This document shows, one piece after another, positions 32,085-41,147 of a stretch of 60,306 nt of DNA. Within the stretch, counting starts at the first letter, position 1; the number at the start of each line of letters is the position of its first letter. Origin of the DNA: a virus; IMG/VR virus record IMGVR_UViG_3300030406_001449, positions 1 to 60,306 of that record; one strand, written 5' to 3'. The notes under the pieces were generated by a model. The model saw only the letters and a list, made by a program, of their open reading frames with translations, was not told the DNA's origin and ran no database searches. The position numbers and the translations under genes are program-made.

Positions 32085-34532
32085 ATGGCAGATGTTGATA
32101 AGGGTTTATATGAAGCTCCAAAAGGTATGGAAGAAAGAGCTCAAGACGAGCCTGATTTAGAGATAGAAATTGTAGACCCAGAAGAAGTTAACATCAGTGT
32201 TGACGGTATGGAGATTAATATTGATCCAGACCGTATGGATGATGATGAGTTTAATCAAAATCTTGCTGAAGAAATTGATGATGATGACTTAGAAAAATTA
32301 GCAAGTGATTTAATTGATGATTACTCAGGTGATGTAAATTCAAGAAAAGATTGGCTTGATACTTATGTAGAGGGGTTAGACCTTTTAGGTTTAAAACTAG
32401 AAGACAGAAGTGAGCCGTGGGAAGGAGCATGTAATGTTTATCACCCACTAATGACAGAAACACTTGTTAAGTTCCAAGCTGAAACTATGACCGAAACATT
32501 TCCAGCAGCGGGTCCAGTAAAAACACAAATTATTGGAAAAGAAACTGAAGAGTGTAAAGATGCAGCGGCTCGTGTTCAAGAGAACATGAACTATCAGTTA
32601 ACAGAGAAGATGACAGAATATAGACCTGAGCATGAGAGAATGTTATGGGGATTAGGTCTTGCAGGTAACGCATTTAAAAAAGTTTATTATGACCCTAGTT
32701 TAGAACGCCAAGTATCTATGTATGTTCCAGCTGAAGACATTGTTGTACCGTATGGTGCTTCGGATTTAGAAACAGCAGAACGTGTAACTCATGTTATGCG
32801 TAAGACAGGAAATGAACTACGTAAGCTACAGGTTGGAGGATTTTATAGAGATATAGATTTAGGTGAGCCTACTTACGACCTAGATGATGTAGAAAAAAAG
32901 ATAGCTGAAAAGATGGGCTTTAGTGCAACTACTGACAGTCGTTTTAAGATATTAGAAATGCATGTTGACCTAGATTTAGAGGGTTATGAAGATAAAGATA
33001 AGGATGGAAAAGTTACAGGAATAGCTTTACCATATGTGGTAACTATAGAGAAAAGCACAAACACAGTTTTATCTATTAGACGTAATTATAGTCAAGACGA
33101 TAAGACTAAGCAGAAACGCCAACACTTTGTGCACTATGGTTATGTCCCTGGTTTTGGTTTTTACCACTTTGGTTTAATACACCTAATAGGTGCGTTTGCT
33201 AAATCAGGTACTATGATATTAAGACAATTAGTTGATGCAGGTACACTATCTAATTTACCAGGCGGGTTTAAGTCTAGAGGACTTAGAATCAAAGGTGATG
33301 ATACTCCTATTTCTCCTGCAGAGTTTAGAGATGTGGATGTGCCATCAGGTAGCATTAGAGATAATATATTACCACTCCCTTATAAAGAACCAAGTCAAGT
33401 ATTAAATTCACTTATGAACCAAATTATTGATGAGGGTAGAAGATTTGCAAGTGCTGCTGATTTAAAAGTATCTGATATGTCAGCTAACTCACCTGTAGGT
33501 ACAACCCTTGCGATATTAGAAAGAACACTTAAGGTGATGTCTGCAGTACAGAGCCGTATTCACTATGCTATGCGACAAGAGTTTAGATTACTCAAAGGCA
33601 TTATTAGAGATTTTACACCACCAGATTATAATTATACCCCTGATGTTGGTTCTAAGATGGCAAAACAAAGTGATTATGACAAGGTAGAAGTAATACCTGT
33701 AAGTGATCCTAATGCTGCAACCATGTCACAAAAGGTAGTGCAATATCAAGCGGTAATGCAACTAGCTCAACAGAATCCAGATATTTATGATTTAGTAGAA
33801 CTTAATCGTCAAATGTTAGATGTTTTAGGTGTTAAAAATGTAAATAAGTTAGTGCCTAATAAAGATGATATAAAACCTATGGACCCTGTTACAGAAAATA
33901 TGAATATTATAAATGGAAAGCCTGTAAAAGCATTTGCTTATCAAGACCATGAGGCACATATTAAAACTCACTTAGCATTTATCAATGACCCCAAAGTTAG
34001 AGAACTTATAGGACAAAGTCCAAACGCTAACAAGATATTTGCAGCCATGGAAGCACATATTGCGGAACATATTGCCTTTGCGTATAGAAATAAAATTGAA
34101 GAAGAACTTGGAGTTCCTTTACCTCCAATAGGTGAACAACTACCTGAGGATGTAGAAGTAGAACTATCTAGACTTGTTGCTAAATCAGCTGACCAGCTGC
34201 TACAGAAAAATACTACTGAAGCTAAACAAGAGCAAATTGCTCAACAACAACAAGACCCATTAATACAGATGCAACAACAAGAGTTACAAATTAAACAAAT
34301 GGAAGCTCAAGCAAAAGCTAAGAAGATGACTGATGATTCAGCTCTTGACCAAGCAAGATTACAGTTAGAGAAGATGAAGATTGAGTCACAAGAAAGAATC
34401 GCTGGTGCCAAGATTGGTGCTGACGCAGTCAACCAACAAAAAGAGTTGGATGCAAAAGAATTTATGGAAGGCACTAAGTTAGGTGCTGAAGCCGTAAAGC
34501 AAGAGAAGGAACGTAATAATACGCAAACTTAA
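32085..34532 (+). CDS. Portal protein
   Basis: An 815-residue protein, the size of P22-class or other podovirus portals, immediately after the terminase. The acidic N-terminus (1-90) is followed by PWEGACNVYHPLMTETLVKF and a large helical/beta core; the C-terminal 120 residues form a Gln-rich coiled coil (QQQQDPLIQMQQQELQIKQM). Forms the dodecameric DNA entry ring at one capsid vertex and docks the terminase and connector proteins. The assignment is by position, length and characteristic segments. Confidence 0.9.
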   Translation: MADVDKGLYEAPKGMEERAQDEPDLEIEIVDPEEVNISVDGMEINIDPDRMDDDEFNQNLAEEIDDDDLEKLASDLIDDYSGDVNSRKDWLDTYVEGLDLLGLKLEDRSEPWEGACNVYHPLMTETLVKFQAETMTETFPAAGPVKTQIIGKETEECKDAAARVQENMNYQLTEKMTEYRPEHERMLWGLGLAGNAFKKVYYDPSLERQVSMYVPAEDIVVPYGASDLETAERVTHVMRKTGNELRKLQVGGFYRDIDLGEPTYDLDDVEKKIAEKMGFSATTDSRFKILEMHVDLDLEGYEDKDKDGKVTGIALPYVVTIEKSTNTVLSIRRNYSQDDKTKQKRQHFVHYGYVPGFGFYHFGLIHLIGAFAKSGTMILRQLVDAGTLSNLPGGFKSRGLRIKGDDTPISPAEFRDVDVPSGSIRDNILPLPYKEPSQVLNSLMNQIIDEGRRFASAADLKVSDMSANSPVGTTLAILERTLKVMSAVQSRIHYAMRQEFRLLKGIIRDFTPPDYNYTPDVGSKMAKQSDYDKVEVIPVSDPNAATMSQKVVQYQAVMQLAQQNPDIYDLVELNRQMLDVLGVKNVNKLVPNKDDIKPMDPVTENMNIINGKPVKAFAYQDHEAHIKTHLAFINDPKVRELIGQSPNANKIFAAMEAHIAEHIAFAYRNKIEEELGVPLPPIGEQLPEDVEVELSRLVAKSADQLLQKNTTEAKQEQIAQQQQDPLIQMQQQELQIKQMEAQAKAKKMTDDSALDQARLQLEKMKIESQERIAGAKIGADAVNQQKELDAKEFMEGTKLGAEAVKQEKERNNTQT

Positions 34533-34544
34533 AAACAGGAGAGA

Positions 34545-34739
34545 ATGATGGATGAAACGTTAAAAGTTCTCGCTAGTCAATTAGGCGAGGAAGAGCAACG
34601 CATAAAAGATGATATGGCACAAGGTAGAGCTGAAGAGTATGCACAATACATGCACGCATGTGGTATTATCAGAGGCTTTCAAATAGCTCAAGGTCTTATT
34701 GCTTCTATGATGAGAAACATGGAGGAAGACGATGAGTAA
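34545..34739 (+). CDS. Small helical protein, 64 aa
   Basis: MMDETLKVLASQLGEEEQRI, a helical acidic protein with GIIRGFQIAQGLIASMMRN. GGAGAGA precedes it, and its stop overlaps the GroES-like gene by 8 bases. Such small genes after portals are frequent; possible head or scaffold accessory. Confidence 0.7.
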   Translation: MMDETLKVLASQLGEEEQRIKDDMAQGRAEEYAQYMHACGIIRGFQIAQGLIASMMRNMEEDDE

Positions 34740-35154
34740 TATACAAACCCCTAATCAAAAAATAGTATCTACATCTGGTGCACCTATAGGTGTTCCTAAG
34801 CCAGAGGTAGATGAAACTAAACCCACTCAGTTACCTGATGTTCAAGGCTATCGCATATTATGCATGGTCCCGCAGGTAGATGAAGCATATGACAGTGGGT
34901 TAATTAAATCTGATAAAACCAAGACTATTGAAGAACATTCAACTGTGGTTTTATTTGTAATGAAGTTAGGAGATATGGCTTATAAAGATGAACAGCGATT
35001 CCCTACAGGTCCTTGGTGTAAAGAAGGAGACTTTGTTATAACAAGGGCATATTCTGGAACTCGAATCAAGATACATGGACAAGAGTTTCGCATTATTAAT
35101 GACGACACAGTAGAAGCTGTAGTGGATGACCCACGTGGCTACGAACGTGCATAA
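34732..35154 (+). CDS. Phage co-chaperonin, GroES/Cpn10-like
   Basis: 140 residues, with a GroES-type arrangement after a 36-residue extension: GYRILCMVPQVDEAYDSGLI (first strand and mobile loop), a middle with FPTGPWC, then KEGDFVITRAYSGTRIKIHG and EFRIINDDTVEAVVDD, which follows the GroES pattern of GD-x-V-x3-Y-G-T-x-V-K ... Y-x-I ... D-I-L-A. T4 gp31 is an example of such a phage chaperonin partner. It probably works with host GroEL to fold the capsid protein; it lies between portal and scaffold/capsid genes. Family assignment is strong; substrate is inference. Confidence 0.85.
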   Translation: MSNIQTPNQKIVSTSGAPIGVPKPEVDETKPTQLPDVQGYRILCMVPQVDEAYDSGLIKSDKTKTIEEHSTVVLFVMKLGDMAYKDEQRFPTGPWCKEGDFVITRAYSGTRIKIHGQEFRIINDDTVEAVVDDPRGYERA

Positions 35155-35168
35155 CATGGAGAGCAAAC

Positions 35169-36218
35169 ATGGCAAAGATAATCAATGAAATCCCTAATGA
35201 ATTAGAAATGGAGGGAGAGGAAGTTGAGGTAAAGGCTAGCAAAGCTGAAAAAGTTGCTTCTGAGGAGAGGACAGGTGAGGTAGAAGTGGCTAAAAAAGAA
35301 GCCGAACCTGTGCAAGGAGAGTTAGATTTTGAAATTGAGATTGAAGATGACACTCCAAAAGCTGACAGAAATAGAGACCCTTTACCTGAGGATATTAAAG
35401 AAGAGCTTGAAGCTGATAATTTAGATGAATATTCAGATAGAGTAAAACAACGTATGGCTCAACTTAAAAAAGCTTATCACGATGAAAGACGTGAAAAAGA
35501 AGCTTCTCAAAGACGTGAAAAAGAAGCTGAAAGAATAGCTGCACTTCAAATGCAAGAAAACAAAAAGCTTAAAGAGACACTTTCAACAGGTGAAGAAGAT
35601 TATCTTAAAACTCTTGAAGCAAGATATCAAAGTGATTTGACTATTGCTCAAAGAGAATATAAAGATGCTTATGATATGGGTGATAGTGAAAAGTTAATGC
35701 AGGCTCAAACTAAAATGAATGACGCTCAATTTAAGTTAGGTCAAACACAAGAAAGAAAACCTTTATATACTAAAGAGACTTTACAAACTGGAGAAAATGC
35801 GGTATCTTCAGGGCAAGATACAGTTAGACCAACAGCTCCACAGCCAGATGCAAAAGCTCTTGCATGGCAAGAGAAAAACAAATGGTTTGGGCAGGATGAA
35901 GAAATGACTTCATTGGCATTAGGACTGCATGAAAAATTAGTCAAAAGTGGGGTAGACCCATCTTCTGACCAATATTATCGTAGTATTGATAGTACTATGC
36001 AAAAACGATTCCCTGAAAATTTTGGGGGAGATGATTCGTTGGAAGAGGCAAAACCTGCCCAACGCAAACCTTCAACTGTAGTTGCTCCAGCAACAAGGTC
36101 AACTGGCCCAAAAAAGGTTAGATTGACAAAAACACAGTTAGCTTTAGCAAAGAAATTCAAGCTAACACCAGAGCAATATGCACGCGAACTAATTAAAACG
36201 GAGAATACAAATGGATAA
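35169..36218 (+). CDS. Probable scaffold protein
   Basis: 349 residues, highly charged and helical. Acidic N-terminal 80 residues, then a long Glu/Lys/Arg coiled coil (RVKQRMAQLKKAYHDERREK), Pro-rich linkers, and a basic C-terminus (KKVRLTKTQLALAKKFKLTP). The layout and position between portal and capsid match phage scaffolding proteins, which organise procapsid assembly and leave before DNA entry. The next gene overlaps by 8 bases. Confidence 0.8.
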   Translation: MAKIINEIPNELEMEGEEVEVKASKAEKVASEERTGEVEVAKKEAEPVQGELDFEIEIEDDTPKADRNRDPLPEDIKEELEADNLDEYSDRVKQRMAQLKKAYHDERREKEASQRREKEAERIAALQMQENKKLKETLSTGEEDYLKTLEARYQSDLTIAQREYKDAYDMGDSEKLMQAQTKMNDAQFKLGQTQERKPLYTKETLQTGENAVSSGQDTVRPTAPQPDAKALAWQEKNKWFGQDEEMTSLALGLHEKLVKSGVDPSSDQYYRSIDSTMQKRFPENFGGDDSLEEAKPAQRKPSTVVAPATRSTGPKKVRLTKTQLALAKKFKLTPEQYARELIKTENTNG

Positions 36219-36666
36219 AGCTAAAAGTCGTACAAGTAGAGAAGCGGTAAAACGTGAAGAAACTGATGTTCGAAATAAAGTGTGGGAACCTCGTTCAACT
36301 TTACCAGAAATCAACCATGAACCTGGTTGGGCGTATCGTTGGGTTAGGACTTCTATAGTTAATGAGGCTGATAATCTAAATGTGTCCTCACGTATGCGTG
36401 AAGGCTGGGAGCCTGTGAAACATTCAGACCACCCAGAAGTAAATTTACCAGCAGACCCTAACTCAAGATTCAAGGACGGTATAGAGGTTGGTGGACTGCT
36501 ATTATGTAAAATGCCACAGGAAATGGTAGACCAGAGAAATGAATATTACAGGGAAAAAGCCAAAGCTCAGGAACAGGCTGTAGATAACAACCTGATGAGA
36601 CAGAATGACCCTAGAATGCCGTTATTCTCTGATAAAAAATCTACTACGTCTAAAGGCAAAAGATAA
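36211..36666 (+). CDS. Conserved head-region protein, 151 aa
   Basis: Soluble, charged and without membrane segments. WAYRWVRTSIVNEADNLNVS and GWEPVKHSDHPEVNLP then GGLLLCKMPQEMVDQRN. This last part looks like a small beta domain seen in phage head-region proteins, but I cannot name the family. It overlaps the scaffold gene and precedes the decoration-like gene with AAGGAG. Confidence 0.75.
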   Translation: MDKAKSRTSREAVKREETDVRNKVWEPRSTLPEINHEPGWAYRWVRTSIVNEADNLNVSSRMREGWEPVKHSDHPEVNLPADPNSRFKDGIEVGGLLLCKMPQEMVDQRNEYYREKAKAQEQAVDNNLMRQNDPRMPLFSDKKSTTSKGKR

Positions 36667-36686
36667 TTTTTTAAGGAGATATTATT

Positions 36687-37289
36687 ATGGCATCAACAGC
36701 CGCACCTTACGGTCTAAAACCCGTAAATTTGATTGGTGGACAGCCTTATGCTGGTTCTACTCGTCAAATTAAAATAGCGTCTGGGTATGACACAAACATC
36801 TTCAACGGGAGCGTTGTATCTATCGTTACAGCAGGAACACTTGAGATAGTAACCACAGTTGGTTCTAACTCTTCAGTTTTCCCTGCAGGAACAATAGGAG
36901 TATTCGTTGGATGTTCGTATACAGACCCAAACTCAAATCAAAAGGTTTTCGCTCAGTATTTTCCAGCAAACACAGTAGCATCTGATGCTGTTGGATATGT
37001 TGTCGATGACCCTGATGTAGTATTTCAAATACAAGCTGATGCATCTATTGCCCAAGCTGGTCTTGGTGCAAATGCTCCATTAGCTGCAGTGCAATCTACA
37101 TCAACTGGTTCAACTGTGACAGGTAACTCTACAACTGCATTGGATGCAACAGTAGCGACTACCACACAGGCTTTCAGAATTGTTGATTTTGTTGACTCAC
37201 CAAATTCTTCAGTAGGCGATGCGTTTACTGACGTGTTAGTGAAGTTCAATATTGCTCAACATTCTTACACTAACGCAACAGGTATTTAA
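36687..37289 (+). CDS. Putative head decoration protein, 200 aa
   Basis: AAGGAG before the start. The product opens MASTAAPYGLKPVNLIGGQP and is beta-rich, Ser/Thr/Ala/Gly-rich, with a C-terminal IVDFVDSPNSSVGDAF and FNIAQHSY. Directly before the major capsid gene, the usual place of decoration or stabilising proteins. Function is by position and composition. Confidence 0.75.
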   Translation: MASTAAPYGLKPVNLIGGQPYAGSTRQIKIASGYDTNIFNGSVVSIVTAGTLEIVTTVGSNSSVFPAGTIGVFVGCSYTDPNSNQKVFAQYFPANTVASDAVGYVVDDPDVVFQIQADASIAQAGLGANAPLAAVQSTSTGSTVTGNSTTALDATVATTTQAFRIVDFVDSPNSSVGDAFTDVLVKFNIAQHSYTNATGI

Positions 37290-37302
37290 AGGAGAATAAA
37301 TC

Positions 37303-38211
37303 ATGGCAATTTCAAGAGCTCAGTTATTAAAAGAGTTGCTCCCAGGCCTTAATGCTTTATTCGGAATGGAATACAGTCGTTATGGAGAAGAGCACGCTGA
37401 AATCTACGAGTCTGAAACATCAGAACGTAGTTTCGAAGAAGAAACAAAACTATCTGGCTTTGGTCAGGCTCCCGTCAAAGACGAGGGTGCTGCTATCGCT
37501 TACGACAATGCTCAAGAAGCGTTCACAGCTAGATATAATCACGAAACCATAGCTTTAGGTTTCTCACTAACAGAAGAGGCTGTAGAGGATAACCTTTACG
37601 ATACTTTATCTGCGAGATACACAAAAGCTTTAGCACGTTCAATGGCTAATACTAAACAAGTAAAAGCTGCTAACGTATTAAACAATGGTTTCTCAGGTGG
37701 TCCTACAGGTGGAGATGGTAAAACATTATTCGCTACAGACCATCCGTTAGTATCAGGTGGTACAAACAACAATACTCAATCAACAGCTGCTGACTTAAAC
37801 GAGTCATCATTAGAAAATGCGGTTATTCAAATAGCTGCTTGGACTGATGAAAGAGGTTTATTGATTGCTGCTAAACCACGTAAACTAATAATCCCACCAG
37901 CGTTACAATTTGTTGCTACACGTCTATTAGATACTGACCAAAGAGTCGGTACATCTGATAACGATATCAACGCATTGAAAAATAACGGTGCGATTCCTGA
38001 AGGATATGCTATCAATCATTACTTAACTGATACTGATGGCTACTTCTTAACAACAGATGTACCAAATGGTATGAAATACTTTGTAAGAACACCATTAACT
38101 ACATCTATGGACGGTGACTTCGACACAGGTAATGTAAGATACAAAGCCCGTGAAAGATATTCATTCGGTTTCTCCGACCCATTAGGAATGTGGGGCTCAC
38201 AAGGTGCTTAA
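37303..38211 (+). CDS. Major capsid protein, Mu gpT-like HK97 fold
   Basis: 302 residues, the usual length of a small HK97-fold capsid protein. GGAG precedes the start. N-terminal helical part (QLLKELLPGLNALFGMEYSR), then FTARYNHETIALGFSLTEEA, LFATDHPLVSGGTNNNTQS, a pattern shared with Mu gpT-type head proteins, and a C-terminal RYSFGFSDPLGMWGS. A strong terminator follows, which fits an abundantly made protein. Order scaffold, decoration, capsid supports the call. Confidence 0.9.
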   Translation: MAISRAQLLKELLPGLNALFGMEYSRYGEEHAEIYESETSERSFEEETKLSGFGQAPVKDEGAAIAYDNAQEAFTARYNHETIALGFSLTEEAVEDNLYDTLSARYTKALARSMANTKQVKAANVLNNGFSGGPTGGDGKTLFATDHPLVSGGTNNNTQSTAADLNESSLENAVIQIAAWTDERGLLIAAKPRKLIIPPALQFVATRLLDTDQRVGTSDNDINALKNNGAIPEGYAINHYLTDTDGYFLTTDVPNGMKYFVRTPLTTSMDGDFDTGNVRYKARERYSFGFSDPLGMWGSQGA

Positions 38212-38225
38212 TAGGCACACTTGAG

Positions 38226-38255
38226 AGTGTTCAGTTTTTCATAGTTCTGAACACT
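38226..38255 (+). other. Hairpin after capsid gene
   Basis: AGTGTTCAG (38226-38234) and CTGAACACT (38247-38255), 9 perfect bases, 12-base loop. Just downstream of the capsid stop and before the terminator; may stabilise the 3' end of the transcript. Confidence 0.7.
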
Positions 38256-38261
38256 TACTCT

Positions 38262-38297
38262 GAAAACCCAGCTAATCTCTCGCTGGGTTTTCTTTTT
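38262..38297 (+). terminator. Rho-independent terminator after capsid gene
   Basis: GAAAACCCAGC (38262-38272), loop, GCTGGGTTTTC (38282-38292), then TTTTT. 11 paired bases. Divides the head operon from the following genes. Confidence 0.9.
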
Positions 38298-38327
38298 GCT
38301 TTTAATTATTCTCAAAGTAGGTATAAT
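38296..38327 (+). promoter_or_regulatory. Possible promoter for post-capsid genes
   Basis: Clear TATAAT at 38322-38327; the -35 is weak (TTGCTT, 20 bases upstream). Lies after the terminator, before a gene block with no other visible promoter. Confidence 0.4.
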
Positions 38328-38347
38328 TTACTTATCGGGAAACATAG

Positions 38348-38394
38348 AACTTATCTAACTGCCCCCGAACAGACGCATACACGATAGATAAGTT
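38348..38394 (+). promoter_or_regulatory. Leader stem-loop before the 179-aa gene
   Basis: AACTTATCTA (38348-38357) pairs perfectly with TAGATAAGTT (38385-38394), 27-base loop rich in C. In the predicted 5' leader, 23 bases before the start codon. Confidence 0.6.
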
Positions 38395-38417
38395 TTAACT
38401 TTGTATGGAGATATAAG

Positions 38418-38957
38418 ATGGCTACATCAACTTTTTCGGGTCCAGTAATATCCAAAAATGGATTTATTAACACAGGACCAGCTAATGTCGTAGATGCTGA
38501 CTCAAGCGTAGCTTTAACAGTCGCTACACACGCAGGCAAAATTGTACACAATGATGCTGCTGGAGCAGTAACTTACACATTACCAGCACTAAATGCAACA
38601 GCAGATGGAGCAAGTTCAGGACCAAGTTCTGATATTGACAACCTAAATAACATTGGTGCTACATTCACAATAGTAAACTCAATAACAAAAACTGGAGACT
38701 TGGTAGTTCAAGTTGCAAACGCAAATGACGTTATGACTGGTTCAGCAACAATCGTTGACACAGATACAAATGATAACATGGAAGGATTTGTAACAGCAGC
38801 TGCATCAGATACTATTACATTAAATGGAAGCACAACAGGTGGTGTAACACACGCTACAATCACATGTACAGCTATTAGTTCAACTAAATGGAGTGTTTCA
38901 GTTATCACAGGTGGTACTGGAGACTTAGCTACACCTTTTAGTGCAGCAGTTAGTTAA
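38418..38957 (+). CDS. Putative head or tail decoration protein, 179 aa
   Basis: Ser/Thr/Ala/Asp-rich beta-type protein: MATSTFSGPVISKNGFINTG, GKIVHNDAAGAVTYTLPALN and GATFTIVNSITKTGDLVVQV. Such composition and order after the capsid gene suggest a surface-exposed head protein. TGGAGATATA precedes the ATG. No defined family recognised. Confidence 0.75.
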   Translation: MATSTFSGPVISKNGFINTGPANVVDADSSVALTVATHAGKIVHNDAAGAVTYTLPALNATADGASSGPSSDIDNLNNIGATFTIVNSITKTGDLVVQVANANDVMTGSATIVDTDTNDNMEGFVTAAASDTITLNGSTTGGVTHATITCTAISSTKWSVSVITGGTGDLATPFSAAVS

Positions 38958-38969
38958 TAGGAGAAAAAT

Positions 38970-39575
38970 ATGAGCAGTAATGGAGAAATATGGGCAGTAA
39001 CCCCTTCCACAAGTGCTACATACTATAGAGCTGCAGCATCTATATCAGGTGCTGGGGCTCTGACCCTACTCACCAATGACGCAGGCCCTAACGGGGTTGG
39101 TTATAAAGTTAGATTTACTTCAGCAGGAGACGACAGTGGAGATACCTTTACTATCGTTGGTATTACTGTGGCTGACGCACTAACAGGAAACTCAACTACA
39201 GAAGTCGTTACAGGTGCTGACACTGGGACAGCTGATTCTACTAATTTTTTTACTAAAGTTACAAGTATTACAGCATCAGGTGCTTCAGCAGGGAACGTAA
39301 GTATAGGAACCACTGGGTCCATAGCGTTACCTAGAACTAGACTGAAAGGGTTTTATTATCTAGCTAGTGGTAGTGGAGGTAGTATTAAATTAAATCTAAA
39401 TAGTACTTCAGGTACAGAATTGTTAAATATAGCAACACCAGCTAGTGCAACAGGAACACAAGATATGTTTCTTCCTGGCATGGGTATATTGACAACTTCG
39501 ACTGGTAGTAGTATTAGAGATTTTGCTATAGTTACTATAACTAATGTAACTAACACAGTGTTATTTTGTGGATAG
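38970..39575 (+). CDS. Putative structural beta-rich protein, 201 aa
   Basis: MSSNGEIWAVTPSTSATYYR and GPNGVGYKVRFTSAGDDSGD, beta-rich and Ser/Thr/Gly-rich, similar in style to the preceding gene and likely a second decoration or head-stabilising protein. AGGAG before the start, 12 bases after the previous stop. Family not recognised. Confidence 0.75.
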   Translation: MSSNGEIWAVTPSTSATYYRAAASISGAGALTLLTNDAGPNGVGYKVRFTSAGDDSGDTFTIVGITVADALTGNSTTEVVTGADTGTADSTNFFTKVTSITASGASAGNVSIGTTGSIALPRTRLKGFYYLASGSGGSIKLNLNSTSGTELLNIATPASATGTQDMFLPGMGILTTSTGSSIRDFAIVTITNVTNTVLFCG

Positions 39576-39581
39576 CTAAAT

Positions 39582-39875
39582 ATGGCTACTAGAAAAAAAG
39601 GGATGGGAATAAAGACTTCGGTTAAGTCTGGTAATTTTAGAAAGACTAAAGCTGGAGCGGGGATGACAAAGAAAGGTGTAGCAGCCTATCGTAGAGCCAA
39701 CCCTGGTAGTAAATTACAAACAGCAGTAACTGGAAAAGTTAAAAAAGGTTCTAAAGCTGCTAAGAGACGTAAATCATTTTGTGCACGTAGTGCAGGACAG
39801 ATGAAGAAGTTTCCTAAAGCAGCTAAGAATCCTAACTCAAGGTTACGTCAAGCTCGTAAGAGATGGAAGTGTTAA
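39582..39875 (+). CDS. Conserved Lys/Arg-rich virion-type protein, 97 aa
   Basis: About a third of the residues are basic. Segments KAGAGMTKKGVAAYRRANPG and SKLQTAVTGKVKKGSKAAKR, then RRKSFCARSAGQMKKF and SRLRQARKRWKC, are strongly conserved among marine phages as far as I recall. First of a run of very basic small proteins. May bind DNA in the virion or act in early infection; unknown. Confidence 0.85.
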   Translation: MATRKKGMGIKTSVKSGNFRKTKAGAGMTKKGVAAYRRANPGSKLQTAVTGKVKKGSKAAKRRKSFCARSAGQMKKFPKAAKNPNSRLRQARKRWKC

Positions 39876-39876
39876 C

Positions 39877-40104
39877 ATGGAAGATAAAGTGCAACAAACT
39901 ATAGCAGTACATTCGGCAGAGATAGATCATATGAAAAAGGATATAGACCATATCATTGTCAAAGTCGATAAAATGGATAAGTCTGTTGATGACATCAAAG
40001 AAACTCTTGCAGAAATTAGAGGCGGCAAAGCCGTTGCAATATGGTTCTTTGGTATATTTGGAGTGATTTTAGGATCACTTGTAACTTGGTGGATAGGTAA
40101 ATAA
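39877..40104 (+). CDS. Coiled-coil protein with C-terminal membrane span (XhlA/holin-like), 75 aa
   Basis: Residues 1-50 form a charged coiled coil (HSAEIDHMKKDIDHIIVKVD), then AVAIWFFGIFGVILGSLVTW spans the membrane. This is the layout of XhlA-type holin accessories. Starts one base after the previous stop. It could assist lysis or membrane contact; lysis genes proper are at 53254-54005. Confidence 0.75.
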   Translation: MEDKVQQTIAVHSAEIDHMKKDIDHIIVKVDKMDKSVDDIKETLAEIRGGKAVAIWFFGIFGVILGSLVTWWIGK

Positions 40105-40119
40105 TTTAGGAGATTAGAA

Positions 40120-40719
40120 ATGGATTATGGTAAGAAAAAGATGTACGGTGGTGGTATGACCAAAAAGAAAATGATGGATGGTGGTATGACTAGGAAACAA
40201 ACATACACTGTTGATGGTAAAAAAGTAAGTGCATCAAGCAAACAAGATGCCCTTAAAAAAGCTGCAGCACAGGGTAAAAAATCTCTTGGTCAGCGTAAAG
40301 CTGGTGGTATGATTGAAAAAATGAAAGATGGTGGTATGGCTAGAAAGAAAATGGAAATGCCAACACCAGCAGGTAAAATGAAGCCATCAAAACCAGGTAG
40401 TGGTACAGGTAAAATGAAACCTGTAGATAAAAAGAAAAATCCAGGTCTAGCTAAACTACCAACAGAAGTTCGTAATAGAATGGGCTTTATGAAGAAAGGT
40501 GGTGATGTTAAAAAAGCTGGTAAAGCAGCTATGAAAGGTGGAGAACTAGGTGCTGCTATTGCGAAAGTCAAAAAGAAACAAGGTAAGAAAGCTGGTGGTA
40601 TGGCTAAAAAGAAAATGATGGGTGGCGGTATGACTATGAAATATAAACACGGAGGTAAGACTGGTAAATGTCCTCGTGATGGTATCGCTATGCGTGGTAA
40701 AACAAAAGCGGGGCGTTAA
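40120..40719 (+). CDS. Lys/Gly/Met-rich low-complexity protein with RDGIA tag, 199 aa
   Basis: Dominated by Lys, Gly and Met with GGM-type repeats (MYGGGMTKKKMMDGGMTRKQ), strongly basic and probably disordered. It ends TGKCPRDGIAMRGKTKAGR, which resembles the tails of the genes ending at 41958, 42290 and 43676. AGGAG before the start. Such proteins are common near capsid genes in marine phages; role unknown. Confidence 0.85.
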   Translation: MDYGKKKMYGGGMTKKKMMDGGMTRKQTYTVDGKKVSASSKQDALKKAAAQGKKSLGQRKAGGMIEKMKDGGMARKKMEMPTPAGKMKPSKPGSGTGKMKPVDKKKNPGLAKLPTEVRNRMGFMKKGGDVKKAGKAAMKGGELGAAIAKVKKKQGKKAGGMAKKKMMGGGMTMKYKHGGKTGKCPRDGIAMRGKTKAGR

Positions 40720-40721
40720 TT

Positions 40722-41147
40722 ATGATGAAATCTAGAGGTATGAGTAGGATAATGAAACCCATAGCTTTAAGAGATGGTGGTCGAACTAAAAAGCCTAAAG
40801 TAAGAGATTTACTTCAAAGAGGAAAACCTAAACCACCACAAAAACCTAAGCTTCCAAAGATGGGTGATAAACCTAAATACACTCCTGCTATGAAAAAAGG
40901 TGGTCAAGCTAAAAAGACAGTCGGTAAAGTTGTGAAAGCATTAAAAAAAGCTTCTAAATCTCATGCAGGCCAAGCAAAAACTTTATCTGCTCTAAAACTT
41001 AAAAAAGGTGGTAGTACCAAAGATGCGTGCTACCATAAAGTTAAGGCTAGATATAGAGTTTTTCCTAGTGCGTATGCTTCAGGTGCCATAGCTAAATGCC
41101 GTAAGGTTGGTGCTGCTAACTACGGTAAAGGTGGGAAGAAAAAATAA
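40722..41147 (+). CDS. Basic protein with conserved DACYHKVKARYRVFPSAYAS segment, 141 aa
   Basis: N-terminal two-thirds are low-complexity Lys/Pro-rich. The C-terminal segment, residues 100-140, reads DACYHKVKARYRVFPSAYAS, then GAIAKCRKVGAANYGKGGKK. This segment recurs in many phage proteins and must be a small folded module; its function is not known to me. Ends with the last A of the stop shared by the next ATG. Confidence 0.85.
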   Translation: MMKSRGMSRIMKPIALRDGGRTKKPKVRDLLQRGKPKPPQKPKLPKMGDKPKYTPAMKKGGQAKKTVGKVVKALKKASKSHAGQAKTLSALKLKKGGSTKDACYHKVKARYRVFPSAYASGAIAKCRKVGAANYGKGGKKK

